64,000 bases of DNA from an uncultured Bacteroidota bacterium (lineage in GTDB: Bacteria > Bacteroidota > Bacteroidia > Bacteroidales > P3), in NCBI GenBank assembly GCA_902771735.1, contig CACXXO010000004.1, positions 62,001 through 126,000 of the forward strand. Reading direction: 5' to 3'. This document shows positions 44,601 to 59,600 of the stretch, one piece after another. Numbering within the stretch: position 1 is the stretch's first letter; each line of letters starts with the position of its first letter. The notes below the pieces were generated by a model, which was not told the origin of the DNA, searched no databases, and was given only the letters and a program-made list of their open reading frames with translations. A program made the translations under genes and the position numbers.

Positions 44601-47600
44601 CTTCGGTACCCACGATGGGCTTGAAAATCTGCCCCTTCACCCTCACCAGCTCCTCCTGCAGCTCGCTCAACTTCGGCGTCCCTTCCGGCACCTCGCTAAG
44701 GGTATACAGTTCCTCCACCTCCTTGATCTTGGCTTCCAGCTCCTTGATCATGTCTTTCACCTTGCCGTTCTCCTTGTTCACTGTGTCGAGCAAATCCTTG
44801 ATGCCGAACATATTCCCGTGGTCCGTCAGGGCCATCGAATACATCCCGTCATTCTTCGCCTTCTTCACCAAATCGGGAACCTTCGACATCCCGTCGAGCA
44901 TCGAATAATGCGAGTGAACATGCAAATGCGTGAACCGTACCATACCTTTTGACTTTTTGACTTTTAGACCCTTTTGACTTTTAGACCTTTAGACTTTTAG
45001 ACTTTCAGACCTCAGGCTGCAAAAATACAACTTTTTTCCCACTCCGCACCCCATTGTTGATAACTATTTTTTCTCCCCCCCTCTCCTGCACCTTGCACCC
45101 CTGCTTCCCATACACCCCCGCCGATTCCCACCCCGTAGCCGAGCCTCCCATGCACTCTCCACCCCTCCACCCTTCCACCGCCCTATCATCTCCCACTGTG
45201 GTAGGAGATGATAGGGAGATGGTACGGAGTTGATAAGGAGTTGGGAAAGAGTTGATACCTACAGGGCGTTAAGTATCAGCAAATTACAAAGCACGGATTT
45301 TTTATGTTTTTCCGTTTTGAAAAAATAACGTATCTTTGCATTTTCAAACAGAGCTAACTCGCATAGAATAACCCTTTTAAAAACAGAATATACCATGATG
45401 AAGAAACTTCTTTTATTGCCCGTCGCGCTGATGGCCTTTGCCACCGCCATGGGTCAGGATGTGAAAAGCGAAAGCATCAAAGTGGGCACCGTGACAACCC
45501 CGGGATTCACTATTCTCATCGAGAAAAACGTCAACTTGGTGAGCGACGCCCTCGAACAACGTCTCAAAGACGCCAACCTCAAAACCAAAAAGAGCGAAGG
45601 TTTCGTGGCCGCGCTCGACCAGCTCTTCGCCGAAATTGCCCCCGAACCCATCAACTTCTACACCAAGGTGGAAAAAGACAGCAAGAACAGCTGCCTTGTG
45701 ACCGTCTGCGTCATTCCCACCGACCTCACCGCCGACCGCGAGGTGATGCAGGGAAACCTGCGCGCCTTCCTCCAGAATCTCGTACAGTATGTCAACAGGT
45801 TCGAGGCCAAGAACAACATGGAAGCCGAACAGGACAACCTGAAGAAGGCCCAGAAGAAACAGGCTTCGGCCGTGGGTGCTGTCGAAAAGCTCGACAAGAA
45901 CATTGCCAAAAACAAGGAGAAGATTGCCAACAAACGCAAGGATATCGAGAAATACAAAGAGAAAATCAAAGAGTGTGAGGAAGATATCAAAAAACTCGAG
46001 GCCGACATAACCAAAGACCAGGACAAGAAATCCGATGCCCAGAAAACCGTGGAGCAGGCCAACGAGAACGTGAAAAACGCCGAAGGCGAGGTGGAGAAAT
46101 ACCGCCAGCTGGCCGAATAGTCGCTACTTCCACAAAACAAATAAAGGCGGCGCCGCTCAATTGAGCGGCGCCGCCTCTTGTTTTTCGGCACTTGCCATTC
46201 AAGTCTTATTCCACTCTGGGAACCACAACACGGAAGCCAAGGGCCTTACCGTTGACGAAGGTCCCGGAGACATTGAGGGTGATGGTGCTATCGGTAAGGG
46301 ATGTCTCAGCGGTACCATTTTTGAAAGCAGAGGAGCCGGAAACGTTGTCGCCGTTGAGGAAATACCAGAGGTGAGGGGAATTCTGATACTGGAGGTCGAA
46401 GATATCCTCCTGCGATTGTGCGGCGGGACCTTCGACGACAACATGGAAATAGATCATGTGTTCCGCATCTTCTTTGGTAAGGTCGTAGACGCGGTTGGAG
46501 ACATTCTGAACATGGCAGTCGACAAAAAAGTTTACGCCATCCTTCACGCCGGAAAAGCCCATCTGGACGTTATTGGCGTCAATGTTCCCCTCGGCACCGT
46601 TAGCCTGATAGGTAGTGCCGTTGTAAACCAATTGGTTGTCACCGATCTTGGGGGTAGACTTGTCTTCATCCTTGCTGCAGGCAGCAAAGAGCATCGTGGC
46701 GGCAGCCACAAACATCATGATTCGATTCAATTTCATAACTGTTGATTTTTTAGTGAATACTATATTTTACATTTACAAACATTCATTATCCGCCGTCAGG
46801 CTTTCAGCTTCTTGTAGTGGATGCGGTGGGGGGTATCGTCACCCAGGCGCTTCTTTCTATTCTCCTCGTACTCGGTGTAGCCGCCTTCGAAGAAGTAAAC
46901 CTGCGAGTCGCCCTCAAAGGCGAGGATATGGGTGCAGATGCGGTCGAGGAACCAGCGGTCGTGGCTGATGACGACGGCGCAGCCGGCGAAGTTCTCCAAG
47001 CCCTCCTCCAAGGCCCGCATGGTGTTGACGTCGATGTCATTGGTGGGCTCGTCGAGGAGCAGCACATTGGCCTCGCTCTTGAGCGTGAGGGCCAGGTGCA
47101 GACGGTTTCTTTCTCCACCGCTGAGGACGCCTACCTTCTTGCTCTGGTCGGTGCCGCTGAAGTTAAATCTGGATATGTACGCGCGCGAATTGATTAATCG
47201 GCCACCGACTTGCAGGTTCTCGTTGCCGCCGGAGATCATCTCGTAGACGCTCTTCTCGGGGTCAATCTCGGCATGCTGCTGGTCGATATAGCCTATCTTG
47301 ACAGTCTCGCCCACCTCGAAGGTGCCTGTGTCGGGTTTTTCGAGCCCCATGATGAGGTGGAAGAGGGTGGTCTTACCGCAGCCGTTGGGACCGATGACGC
47401 CCACAATGCCTGCTGGCGGTAGCGAGAAGGTGAGGTTCTCGTAGAGGAGCTTGTCGCCGTAGGCCTTGCTGACGCCGTTGACCTCGAGCACCTTGTTGCC
47501 CAGACGGGGACCGTTGGGGATGAAGATTTCGAGGTTCTGCTCTTTCTCTTTGACGTCCTCGTTGAGGAGGCGGTCGTAGGCGGCGAGACGGGCTTTGCCT

Positions 47601-50600
47601 TTGGCGTGGCGGGCCTTGGGGGCCATGCGCACCCACTCCAGCTCGCGCTGCAGAGTCTTGCGGCGCTTGCTCTCCTGCTTCTCCTCCATCGCCAGACGGG
47701 CGGTCTTCTGCTCGAGCCAGGAGCTGTAGTTGCCCTTCCAAGGGATGCCCTCGCCGCGGTCGAGTTCGAGAATCCAGCCAGCCACATGGTCGAGGAAGTA
47801 GCGGTCGTGGGTGACGGCGATAACGGTGCCCTTGTACTGCTGGAGGTGCTGCTCGAGCCAGTCGATGCTCTCGGCGTCGAGGTGGTTGGTAGGCTCGTCG
47901 AGGAGCAGTATGTCGGGTTCCTGCAGAAGCAGGCGGCAGAGTGCCACGCGGCGGCGTTCGCCGCCACTGAGGTTGGCCACCAGCTGGTCCTCGTCGGGAC
48001 AGCGGAGGGCGTCCATCGCACGCTCGAGCTTCTGGTCGAGGTTCCATGCGTCGTGGGCTTCAAGAAGTTCCGTCAGTTCACCCTGACGAGCGATGAGTTT
48101 GTCGAAGTCGGCATCGGGCTCGGCGAAGGCGTTGTTCACCTCGTCGTACTCGCGCAGCAAGTCGACCGTTTCCTGGACGGCTTCCTGCACCACCTCTTTG
48201 ACGGTCTTGGTGTCGTCGAGCTTGGGTTCCTGCTCGAGGTAGCCCACGCTGTAGCCGGGCGAGAAGACCACCTCGCCCTGGTAGTCCTTGTCGACGCCGG
48301 CGATGATCTTCATCAGGCTCGACTTGCCGCTGCCGTTGAGGCCTATGATGCCTATCTTGGCTCCATAGAAAAAGCTAAGGTAGATGTCTTTCAATATCTG
48401 ACGGGAAGGGGGAATGAGCTTGCCCACTCCCACCATCGAAAAAATAATCTTTTTGTCGTCTGCCATAATAATTCATTGTATTTATTGTAATAACGAGAAC
48501 GTAACAGAAATATTGTGCCGGCCGAAAGACAATGCCACAATATTTTTTGCACTGTTGCGTTTCTTGTATCAAAAAAGCATACCAACGACAATGAACACCC
48601 GGAAAGAAATACCCGTGTTGCTACTCACGGGCTACCTCGGCAGCGGCAAGACGACACTTCTCAACCGCATCCTCAGCAACCGTCGCGGCATCCGCTTTGC
48701 CGTCATCGTCAACGACATAGGCGAGGTGAACATCGACGCCACCCTCATACAGCAGGGCGGTGTGGTCAACCAGACCGACGACAGCCTTGTGGCCCTCCAG
48801 AACGGCTGCATCTGCTGCACACTCAAGAGCGACCTCGTCAACCAGCTGCGCGACATCGCCAACACGGACCGTTTCGATTATATAGTCATCGAAGCCAGTG
48901 GCATCTGCGAGCCCGAACCCATTGCGCAGACCCTCATCTCCATCCCCACTATGGCTGACGGATTCAACGTCATACCGCAGCTCGACTGCATCGTCACCGT
49001 CGTCGACGCCCTGCGTCTGCGCGACGAGTTCGAGGGCGGCGACCTGCTCTTACGTCCGGGTATCGACGACGAGGACATAGAGAACCTCGTGGTGCAGCAG
49101 ATAGAGTTCTGCAACATCGTGCTGCTCAACAAAGCCGCCGAAGTGACGCCCTCCGAACTGGGACGCACACGCGAGATTGTACGCACCCTGCAGCCCAAGG
49201 CCGAGATTATCGAGTGCAACTACGGCGACGTGGACTTCGACCGAATCCTCGACACCCACCTCTTCGACTTCGACGCCACAGCCACCTCGGCCACCTGGAT
49301 TCAGGAGGTGGAGAGCGGAGCCGACGTCCACCACGACGAGGAAGAGCACCACCACGAACACGAACACGAGCACCATCACCACGAACACGACCACGATGAG
49401 GGCGAAGCCGAAGAATACGGCATCGGCACCTACGTGTACTTCCGTCGCCGCGCTTTCGACCTGAATGCCTTCGACAGCTGGGTGGCCCGCACATGGCCCA
49501 AGGGCATCATCCGCACCAAAGGCATCTGCTACTTCGACGGCGAGGAGGATGTGTGCTACATCTTCGAGCAGGCCGGCAAACAGGTGAGCCTGCGCGACGC
49601 GGGCCGATGGTTTGCCACCATGCCCCCTACCGAACTGCGCGAGGCCCTGGAGCGCGACGCACAGCTGCAGCGCGACTGGGACGAGTACTACGGCGACCGC
49701 ATGCAGAAGCTCGTCTTCATCGGCCAACACCTCGACAAGGAATACATCGAACGCACCCTGGACGAATGCCTGGTATAAAGAAACAACACAAACAAAAATA
49801 CAATGAAGAAAGCATTATGTTTGCTGGTCCTCGCGGCCACATTCTTTGCCTCCTGCAGCAAAGATGAAGAAAAAAAGAACTTATCACAGCAGATGATTGG
49901 CAAATGGATGTTGACCCAGGTCAATGGGCACATCGTTCCAACCAACGAAAAGATGGTCTACACCATCGAGTCGGCGACCCAAGGCTACCTCAGCGCGTCG
50001 AGAATGGACTACACCGAAGAACAGGAGAATTGGGCCAATCATGTGCTGAGCGAAATCGAGCTGGACGGCAACAAGATATACATGTACGGAAGTCTCAACA
50101 AGACCACCTCCTTCGTGGCGGAACTGGATATCAAGTCCATCACCGAGAGCGAGATGCTGACAGAATCGAAATACGTTGTCTACCATAATGGCGACACGCT
50201 GTACGCCAGCAGCGGCACGGCGATGTGGAGCAAAGTGGCGAAGGACTACAGCACCGACATCCTTGGGAAATGGGCAGGACGAGTCACCAGCAGCGAGGGG
50301 TCGGAGTTTGACGACGGGGAGCCCCACCAGTGGGAATATCTTGACGACGGCAACTACGTCTACTACAGCTTGGATGCCGACAGCAACTGGACGTCGGACG
50401 TCAACGCGATGTCACATTACTTCGTCGACGGCCCCCTGCTCTGCACCCGTTGGAAGAACAGCGGCGAGGGCGAGGTGGAACACCGCGAGTGGTGGGAGAT
50501 AGCCTCCATCGAGAACGGCGTGATGAATTGGACTGCCCTTCGCCAGAACGACGACGGCTCCACCTATACCGCCACCTTCAGCATGACCAAGGTGCAATAA

Positions 50601-53600
50601 GGCAGCACCTGCTTTTTTCCCAGCGCATTACAGCCCGTGCCTCCCGTGCAGTGCACGGAGCTCTTCCTCGACGGCAGCTTCCTCGTAGGCCTTGAGGAGG
50701 GTCTGCTGTGGTATGCCTGCGAGCGATAGTTGTTGTTATATGGGCAATGGCCAATCTCTCGCACGGCCCGCTTAGATGAAGATATATCTCAACACAAAGA
50801 GTATCGCCAGCACCCACATGGTGGGGGTGATGCTCTTGAAGTTGCCACAGAGGGCGTTGAGGAGCACATAGCTTATCATACCGATGAGGATGCCGTCGCT
50901 GATGCTGAAGCTGAAGGGCATCACCACCATCGTAATGAAGGCCGGCAGCGCCTCGACGGGGTCTTTCCAGTCGATCTTCAACACGGGTGTCATCATCATC
51001 ATGCCCACCACGATGAGCGCAGGGGCTGTGGCGGCCGACGGGATGGCGAGGAAGAGCGGCGCGAAGAGGAGCGCTATGGCGAAGAAGACGGCGGTAGAGA
51101 AGGCTGTGAGACCTGTACGGCCTCCGTCGGCCACGCCGGCGGCGCTCTCCACATAGGTGGTCGTGGTGCTGGTGCCGAGGGCGGCACCGCAGATGGTACC
51201 TATCGAGTCGGCCATGAAGCATTCGTTGATGCCGTCGACATTGCCCTCTTTGTCGACGTAACCGGCTTTCTCGCTCACACCGATGACGGTGCCCATAGTG
51301 TCGAAGATGTCAAGGAAAAGGAAGGTGAAGAGCACCACTATCATGTCGAGAATACCTTTGGCATCGGTGAGCTCGCTCCAGGTGAACTGGAAGGCAATAT
51401 CCTTGATGCTCGGCGGCACCGAGATGATGCCGTTCAGCGAGGTGAGGGCCACACGGCTCACGGCGCCATCCGCCCCCATCACATTGTACATGGGTATGAG
51501 CCCCAGTGCCGTGGTGGCGAGGATACCCCAGAGGATGCCACCGCGGACGCCTTTCATCACCAAGGCACCCGTGACGATAACTCCTAGAATACCCAGCAGG
51601 GCGGTGCCGCTGAAGGACCCGTCGGGCAGCTTGAAGGCGAGGGTGCCCTTGCCCTACGATGCCGGCGTTCTGGAAGCCAAGGAAGGCAATGATAAGGCCG
51701 ATGCCGGCACCCACGGCATATTTCAGCGACAGCGGGAGAGCGTCGACAATCCATTTGCGCACATTGGTGAGCGTGAGGATGACAAACACAACACCTTCGA
51801 TGAACACCGCCGTCAGCGCGAACTGCCAGCTATGGCCCATAGCTATGCAGACGGTATAGACGAAGAAAGTGTTGAGCCCCATGCCGGGAGCGAGGGCGAA
51901 GGGCTTCTTGGCGATGAAGGCCATCGCCAGCGTGCCTATGATGGCGGCAAGGGCCGTGGCGGTGAAGACGGCGCCGTTGGCTTTCGACATCTCGCCGCCC
52001 AGCGCATCGAAGACATTGGGATTCACGGCCAGTATATAGGCCATCGTGAGGAAGGTGGTCAGCCCGGCGAGAATTTCCGTCCTGACGCTATGCTTTTCGG
52101 GGTCAAACCCCAGCCATTTCAACAGTTTCATAGTTACTTATTTCGTCGCTTACAACAACGTTGCAATCCTCCGTTTATTGCACAGCCATACAATGAAACT
52201 GCCCATTAGCAAATCCCCTTACTAAAGAATTCACGAATTAACACATTCACGAATACACTAACGCATTAACACATTCACGCATTTTCAAAGCGCATTCCCA
52301 CATTCGCACATTAACACATTCTATAATTCTTACTGAATCCCGCTCATATCAACCGAATACAAAATGTCATCCATCATCTCCTTGACAAGAAAAGCAACCA
52401 TATATATAGGGAGATAACACACATTGTTGCTGGCACTTACATTGTCGTGACAAAAAACAAATGCCTGTGGTATGGCGTACTCGGTATTCTCCATCACATT
52501 CGACAACGCATTGTGGCGCTGGTAGTCCTTGCCTGATTTTACCTCAATAGGCACAACATATCCGTTGCGTTCAATAACAAAGTCAAGCTCTCCTTGCTTT
52601 TTACTGTTGAAATAATACAGGTCATATCCGTGGGCGTGCAGTTCTTGTGCCACCACATTTTCGAAAATGGCTCCAAAATTGATGCTCTTTTCGTCGTTTA
52701 TGATACGCAACTGGATACCTTCTGCATATTGGCTTGCCAACAAGCCAATGTCATTTTGGAACAGCTTGAAGAGATTCCTGCTGCGCGACAGCTTCAACGG
52801 GACAACTGGCTCTTCCACATTGTAAGTTGGCAAAGCGACACCTGCATTCTTTAGCCATAGAAAACTATTCTCATATCGTGTGAACTTCATATTCTCATTC
52901 AGATCCTTCAGAATGAAACGCTTGTTTTTGGCATTCAACTCCGACGGTATCAAATCGAATATTTCCTCCAAGTATAGTTTGTGGTTCCTGTCATACTTTG
53001 CAATGTCGCGTTTGTAGAGTCTCACAATGGCTTGCTGCTCGGCCATCACCTGCTGCAAGTTGTGTGTGTCGACATATTTCTGTACGGCAGCGGGCATCCC
53101 TCCCACAATAAGATAAAGCCTGAACAATTCCATCATCTTGGAATGAACAAAACCATCGACCGGCTGTCTTTTGTCAAAAGATAACTTCAAACTGTCCATA
53201 ACCTGTTCCGACACCCCCATAGCCATAAAAAACTCTTCAAGGTCAAGCGGGAACATTTCTTTCACATCCATATATCCTACTGGTTCGGAGCGCAGGTCGT
53301 TCAACTCGACACCAAGCAGAGATCCACTCATCACATAACGGTAGCTGCCTTCATCCACAAGAAATTTTATGGCTGTCACTATCTCAGGGCATTCTTGCAC
53401 CTCGTCGAAAAAGACAAGGGTCTGGCCCTTCACCAAAGGTGTATCGGTCAGCAGAGACAACCTGACAAGGATATCCTGGCTGTTTTTAGCCCCTTTTAAT
53501 GCATCTGCAGCTTCCGGTTGGTTGATAAAATTTATCTCTATAAAATGCCTGAAATGAGTCTTTCCAAACTGACGAATTGAGAAAGACTTTCCCGTCTGTC

Positions 53601-56600
53601 GTGCACCTGTAAGCAATAAAGCCTTCTTTGAACGAGTAAAGAAATTATCTAAATAACTATCAATCTTCCTTTTAAGCATAATATTATCCGATTTTCCAAC
53701 TGCAAATATACGAATAATGTCCGATTTTCCAACATTATTTTTCATCAAATCATCACTTTTTCCATATTTCTGTACCTGCATTTGTGTGGTACAACAATCC
53801 ACCTACTAATGTATTAACGCATTTACGCATTTACACGTTAACGCATTTACGCATTTTTTAAAGCATCCCCACATTTAAACTTATTGATCCTTCGGCGATC
53901 CTTCGGCGATGGTCCGACGATAGTTGTCGGCCGAGCTGACGGCATACCAGTCGGCTAAGCCGACGGCACACCACGGCGGAACCTCGTGTATTATCACTAA
54001 CGAACTAACACAAAACAATATAATACACCGCTGATACCGTATGAACAAAACACCCACAATTGGGCATAATACAATTAACAAAATCAAATTATTGTCAATA
54101 ATTTTTATTTATTGCCAAAAATTTGTGTATCTTTACATATATTCGGCATTTTGAGAGTATGGCAGATTGGCTATTTGCCGACTATGAGTATACAAAACTC
54201 AATAAGTTAAAAGAAATCCAACCCCGAGGCGTTCTTCTATCTGTATTTGGCATTTCAATTATCTCACGGACACCAGACTTGAGTCTGTGGGTGACAAATA
54301 TATCTGACAGAGGACGACAAGAGCAGCCCGGCGAGAATCTCCGTCCTGACGCTATGCTTTTCAGGGTCAAACCCCAGCCATTTCAGAAGTTTCATAATAG
54401 CTTATTTCGTCGTTTACTACAACGACATAATCCCCCCTTTATTGCACAACCATACAAGAAAAGCCCCACCTGATGGTGGAGCTTTCGTTGTATGGTCGCT
54501 ATAAGGCTTACTCTTCCTCGGCGGCGGCAAAGCATCACTGGCGCTTTGCTCATCGTAGGTTTTTAGGAGGGCCTGCTGTGGTATGCCCACGAGCACCGCT
54601 GAATATGAATTTAATCTAGCGAATCTGCCTCGATAGAGGCTTTGAACACCGCTGAATCAAGATAAACTTAGTGAAAAACGTCGGCGGGGACGAGTTGACT
54701 CGCTTTATCTAATTTGACTTTGGCGTGCTGTCGGCAAAGCCGACGGCACACCACGCGACCTCCGGTTCGTGGCTGCTGTGCTGTGGCTGCCGAGCTTGAC
54801 GAGGCAAGGTCGTTGGGAAGCAGCTCAATTTTGGACACGACGAGGGGAAGCAGGCCCGTGCAGGGGGACGAGGAAGCCGCCGCCGTGGAGTAGTTCCTTG
54901 TTCCGCGTGGTGCAAGTTGCGCTTAAAGCTGCAACTCCCAGCGCCTCGCATCACCAACATTGCAAGAGCGAGAGCAGAGGGAACTTGCTCACTATGCCAA
55001 GCGAAAGCAATGTCAACGAAGTTAACATCAAAGGATGCCCACATCGGGAGCCCTTTTACGCCATTCAATATTTCCTTGCTTAACGCCATTTTTCAAACAA
55101 CCATTCAAGATTCCTTATTGATAACGCCATTTTTTGAAACACATAATAATCTATTTAGCCATAGGATATGTGATTTTTATCGTTTGCTGGAAATTGTCAA
55201 TCTCTATCTTGCCAATACGGCCGAGTGCAGATTGTCCGAGGAGTAATGGTGCAGCTTGACCTTTCACAACACTGGCGTGAACGTCCTCTAATTCAAGTTC
55301 TCCTATGGTTATTTTCTTAAGATTGACTACTGTACCAGCAATGATATCGCCTGAGGCGGTACGATAGGCTTTGCTGCCTATAACGTCTTTATCAGACAAG
55401 TAGCCATTCTTTAACATAAAGGCAGCCTCAACGGACGAGATGGTAATGTCGCTTGCTCCCGTGTCGAATATGAAGTATAGCGGTAGCCCGTTGACTGTGC
55501 ATTTCACCTCATTTACACCATTACGATGGTTGAATGGAATGTTAGTTGTCCGTTGAACATACTGAATGGAATGCTTTCCATTTTTTTCATTATCGCGGTT
55601 TTGATTCTTTCTATACGTCTCTATAAGTTGTTTGAATTCTTTCTCGTTACGAATATTGTCCATATCATCGTCTTTCTCTATATGTGTGAATCTGTTATAT
55701 CCATGTTCAAGTGCCAGCCGTAGGTAGTTTATCGCCCGTTCTTTGTTACCCATCAGAGAGTAAAGGCAAGCGGCATCATACAGATTGCCCTCATAGTCAT
55801 ACCGCAGCACGGTGTCGAGCAACCGGATGGCGTTGACGTTATCCCCCGATGACTCGCCGGAACTCTTCGGACGAGGAACTGTTGATGGATCTGATAAATG
55901 CATCATCTCTCATTGACTGTGATATAACGAATGAAGTGCCCATTAAAAAGAGCATTCATCTCCACCCGTAAAGGGGGCTGCAAAATGTACAAGATATTCC
56001 AATTTTGAATCTTCCTCAAGTTCAAATATATACTCCGGCAATTCAATGCCTTTTTATATTTTCCATTTGATGATATTTTTTTTTGTTTTAAGACCACGGC
56101 AAATCATCGTCCTGCGGCATCTGGTTGTATTGCTGTTGCGGTTTGGCTGGAGGAATAACCGACGGCGGAGTGTTGTCTTCGATCGGCGGCAGCCCTCCAT
56201 TGACAAAGATGGGATTGCCGTCGTTGTCCACCTGCAGTTCTCCAGCAGGATTGTCGAAGTTGTCATTAGGCCTTATCTCCGCGTTCATCTTGGAATCGAT
56301 TATCACAGGCTCTCCGATAACTGGGAAATCACGGAACCTCACATATTTGCCCTCGAACATGAGCGGACAGACACCGGGGTTGCCGGAACGGAACTTGAGA
56401 ATGTGTATATTGGCCAGGTTGACAGTGCTGTTTCCTTGGTCATCCTGTTGAATCCCGTATTTTTCCGGTCGATGGATGGCCATCACGATGTCTGCATCCT
56501 GTTCGATGGCACCCGACTCGCGCAAGTCCGCCAACTGTGGTATGGCCATCGGCCTATCCTCCACCTTGCGGCTGAGCTGCGACATGGCCAGTACGGGAAT

Positions 56601-59600
56601 TTCCAACTCCTTCGACATCTCCTTCAGCTGACGGGAGATATTGCTGATTTCCTGCTCGCGGTTGCGGTTGCGGTTGGCATCGGGAGCACCGGACATCAGC
56701 TGGAGATAGTCGATGAACACCATCTTGATACCGTAGCGCTGCTTCAGTCTGCGGCATTTGGCACGCATCTGGAAGATGTCAATGCCCGCGCTGTCGTCGA
56801 TATAGAGCGGAGCCTGCCTCAAACTCGTTATTTTGTCGTACATACGCTCTTTCTCAAACTTATTCAGGTTGGCCGACTTGCGCAACTTGCTGGCAGGTAT
56901 CTCCGCTTCGGCCGACAGCAGTCGCGCCACCAGTTCGTCTCCAGTCATCTCCAAGGAGAAGTATGCCACCGGCTTGTGGAAGTTGATGGCGATATTCTTC
57001 GCCATCGTGAGGCCGCAGGCCGTCTTGCCCATCGCCGGACGGGCGGCAAGGATGATGAGTGTGCCGGGCTGGAATCCCGCAATGCGGCGGTCGAGTTCCA
57101 TGAAGCCCGACAGCACGCTGCGGTCGTCCTCCGGCTTGTCCGACAGGAAGGTCTTCTCCGCATTGCCCATCAGGGCGTCCATACTCTGGCTGTCGCGGCT
57201 GAAACTCTTCTCGCTCACCTCCATAAGGCTCTTCTGCGCATCGTCCAACAGCTGCACCGCATCACAGGTCTCGTCATAAGCTGCCTTGATGCTTTCAGTC
57301 GCGGTGCGTATCACCTCGCGCTGCATGTACTTCTCTGTGAGTATCTGCAAGTGGTACTCTATGTGGGCGGCGGAAACCACGTTGACTGTGAGTTGCGAGA
57401 CATAAAAGGCGCCACCGGCAGCTTCCAGATTACCTTCTTTGCGGAGTTCCTCTACCACCGTCAGCATATCCACATCATACTTGCAATTCACCAGCATACG
57501 TATGGCGGAGAAGATGACCTGATGTTCAGTCTTGTAGAACAGCCCTTCGTGCATGTCGTATATATGTCCGAACAATGCTTCCTGGTTGAGCATCAACGCC
57601 CCCAGAACGCTTTTCTCCAGTTCAACGGCTTGCGGGGGAACCATACCGTTGATTTCTCCCGCCTGCGCGTAGGTCATGCGGGGCACCCTTCTTTTCTGTG
57701 TTGCAGTAGTTTCCATACGATGAATGTGCTTGTTGTGTTATTCATATTTCATTATCCTATACACCTTGTCCGCCTGTTCTTTGCTGCGCAATGCCAAATG
57801 GTCGAGTCCGTCGAAAAACGCTTTCGATGGTTGCCTGCCATCTCCTTTGCGGTGCAATGATATAAGATACTCAGAGTACACCTTTTCCACCAGCGATTCC
57901 AACCTGCCGTCCTCTGGATAACGGCGGTAGTCAAAGTCGGTGAAGTTGTCAAATCCCCACCACTCAATGAACTCCGTCAGCTGCGGCCACAGACTTCCGA
58001 GTTGCACAAACGCTTTCCCCATGGCGGAATATGAGTCCGACGGTTTGTCGAAAGGGAATTTCCGTATGATGCCAAACAGCCTGTCTCCAAACTCCGGCGA
58101 GAACCATTGCATCCGGACGCTGTCGTTGATAATGTCGCGTACCGGCCACGCCACAGCGCCCCATAGCTTCTTCTCGTCCTCTGGAATACCAAGATTATAG
58201 AATTCTTCCAACTGCTGCAGGAACTTGTTCTGTGCGTATGCCCTTGCATTGGCCTTCATCATACGTATCAGCAGCCACGCGATGGCGTTCTTTGGCCATT
58301 TGAGGCCGGGATTGGCCTCCCAATCCGCGCGCGCTATCCTGTAGGCGGCGGCATAATCCCCAAGGTCTTGATAGTATTTCATCTGCTTGTCCGACATAAT
58401 ATCCTATTCTGTTTGCCAATTAACCGTTTATGATTATCCGTCCCAAATGCAGTAAGAACAATACGAAAGATAACCAAAAGGCAACTGCCTGAGCCACCCA
58501 GCTGGGAATATGTATTTTCTTGTCATCCTTATGTCTTTCATACCAGACATCGATGGGGTGCTCATACCATGATGGCGGTTTGTACGTTTGGTACCACCAT
58601 GCAGCATTGTAGAACTCCTGGGCATAATTTGCAGCAGAATCTTCACTTTCGTCGGAGGAATCGACATGTTGTGCATCATGTTGACGTCGGAGAATGCTGT
58701 CGGACAGAACTTGGTAGGCTTCATTCACCAGCTGCATCTGCGCGGTGGCATCCGAGCTTGGATTAACGTCGGGATGAAGTTCTTTGCACTTCGCACGATA
58801 GGCTGCCACAATCTCCTTTTGAGTCGCGGATGGCGAAACTCCAAGTATCTGATAGTAATCCAACATAGTAGTTTCCCTATTCTACATTATTGCCGTCGTT
58901 AGTTTGTGCCCTTATTTCGAACGGATTTTCTTCAGAAGGAGAGTCGCTGTCGCTCACATGGAAACCAATTTTATGTTCCGGTTCTGTCGATTGCTGTGCG
59001 AATGCCTGTTCGAATAAATATGATAACTCTCCGAGAGTATCATCCATCTTTTCCATCGCCGTGTTAAACTCACGCTCGATATCCCGTGTGGAAGTGAGTA
59101 CAGTTTCAAAGACACAATGATAAGAATCTTTTCCATTCCATGATATATGAGTATGAGAGTTTCGTGAACCAACAATACTGAATATCCTATTTGTGAGGGC
59201 ATGATCGATATCTAACCTCTCATCGGAGAAACTAATGACAAATGCCACTCGACGATATCTTTTCTTAATATCGTATGTGACAATATACCAACTATATTCT
59301 TTCCGCTCGAAAACTTTTTGTCCCTCGTCCAAATAGCATTTATATCCCATTCTGTTCAGCTTGCTTATAATGCGTTTGTCTGTCGGGATGGTGAGAACAA
59401 GATAAAAAATCGATATGGTGTAATCCAGAACAATAAAGGCTATCAGGAGCCATGATGTCAAGGATTGTGACGGTGGGTTGGCAATGGCAGCATACACAGG
59501 GACAACAAATGTGACTATCAGAACCACCCAAAAAAATCCATGCAGGTAATCCCAAATCGTATATTCGTCTTTTTTAAACTCTATATCCGGCTCCTCTATT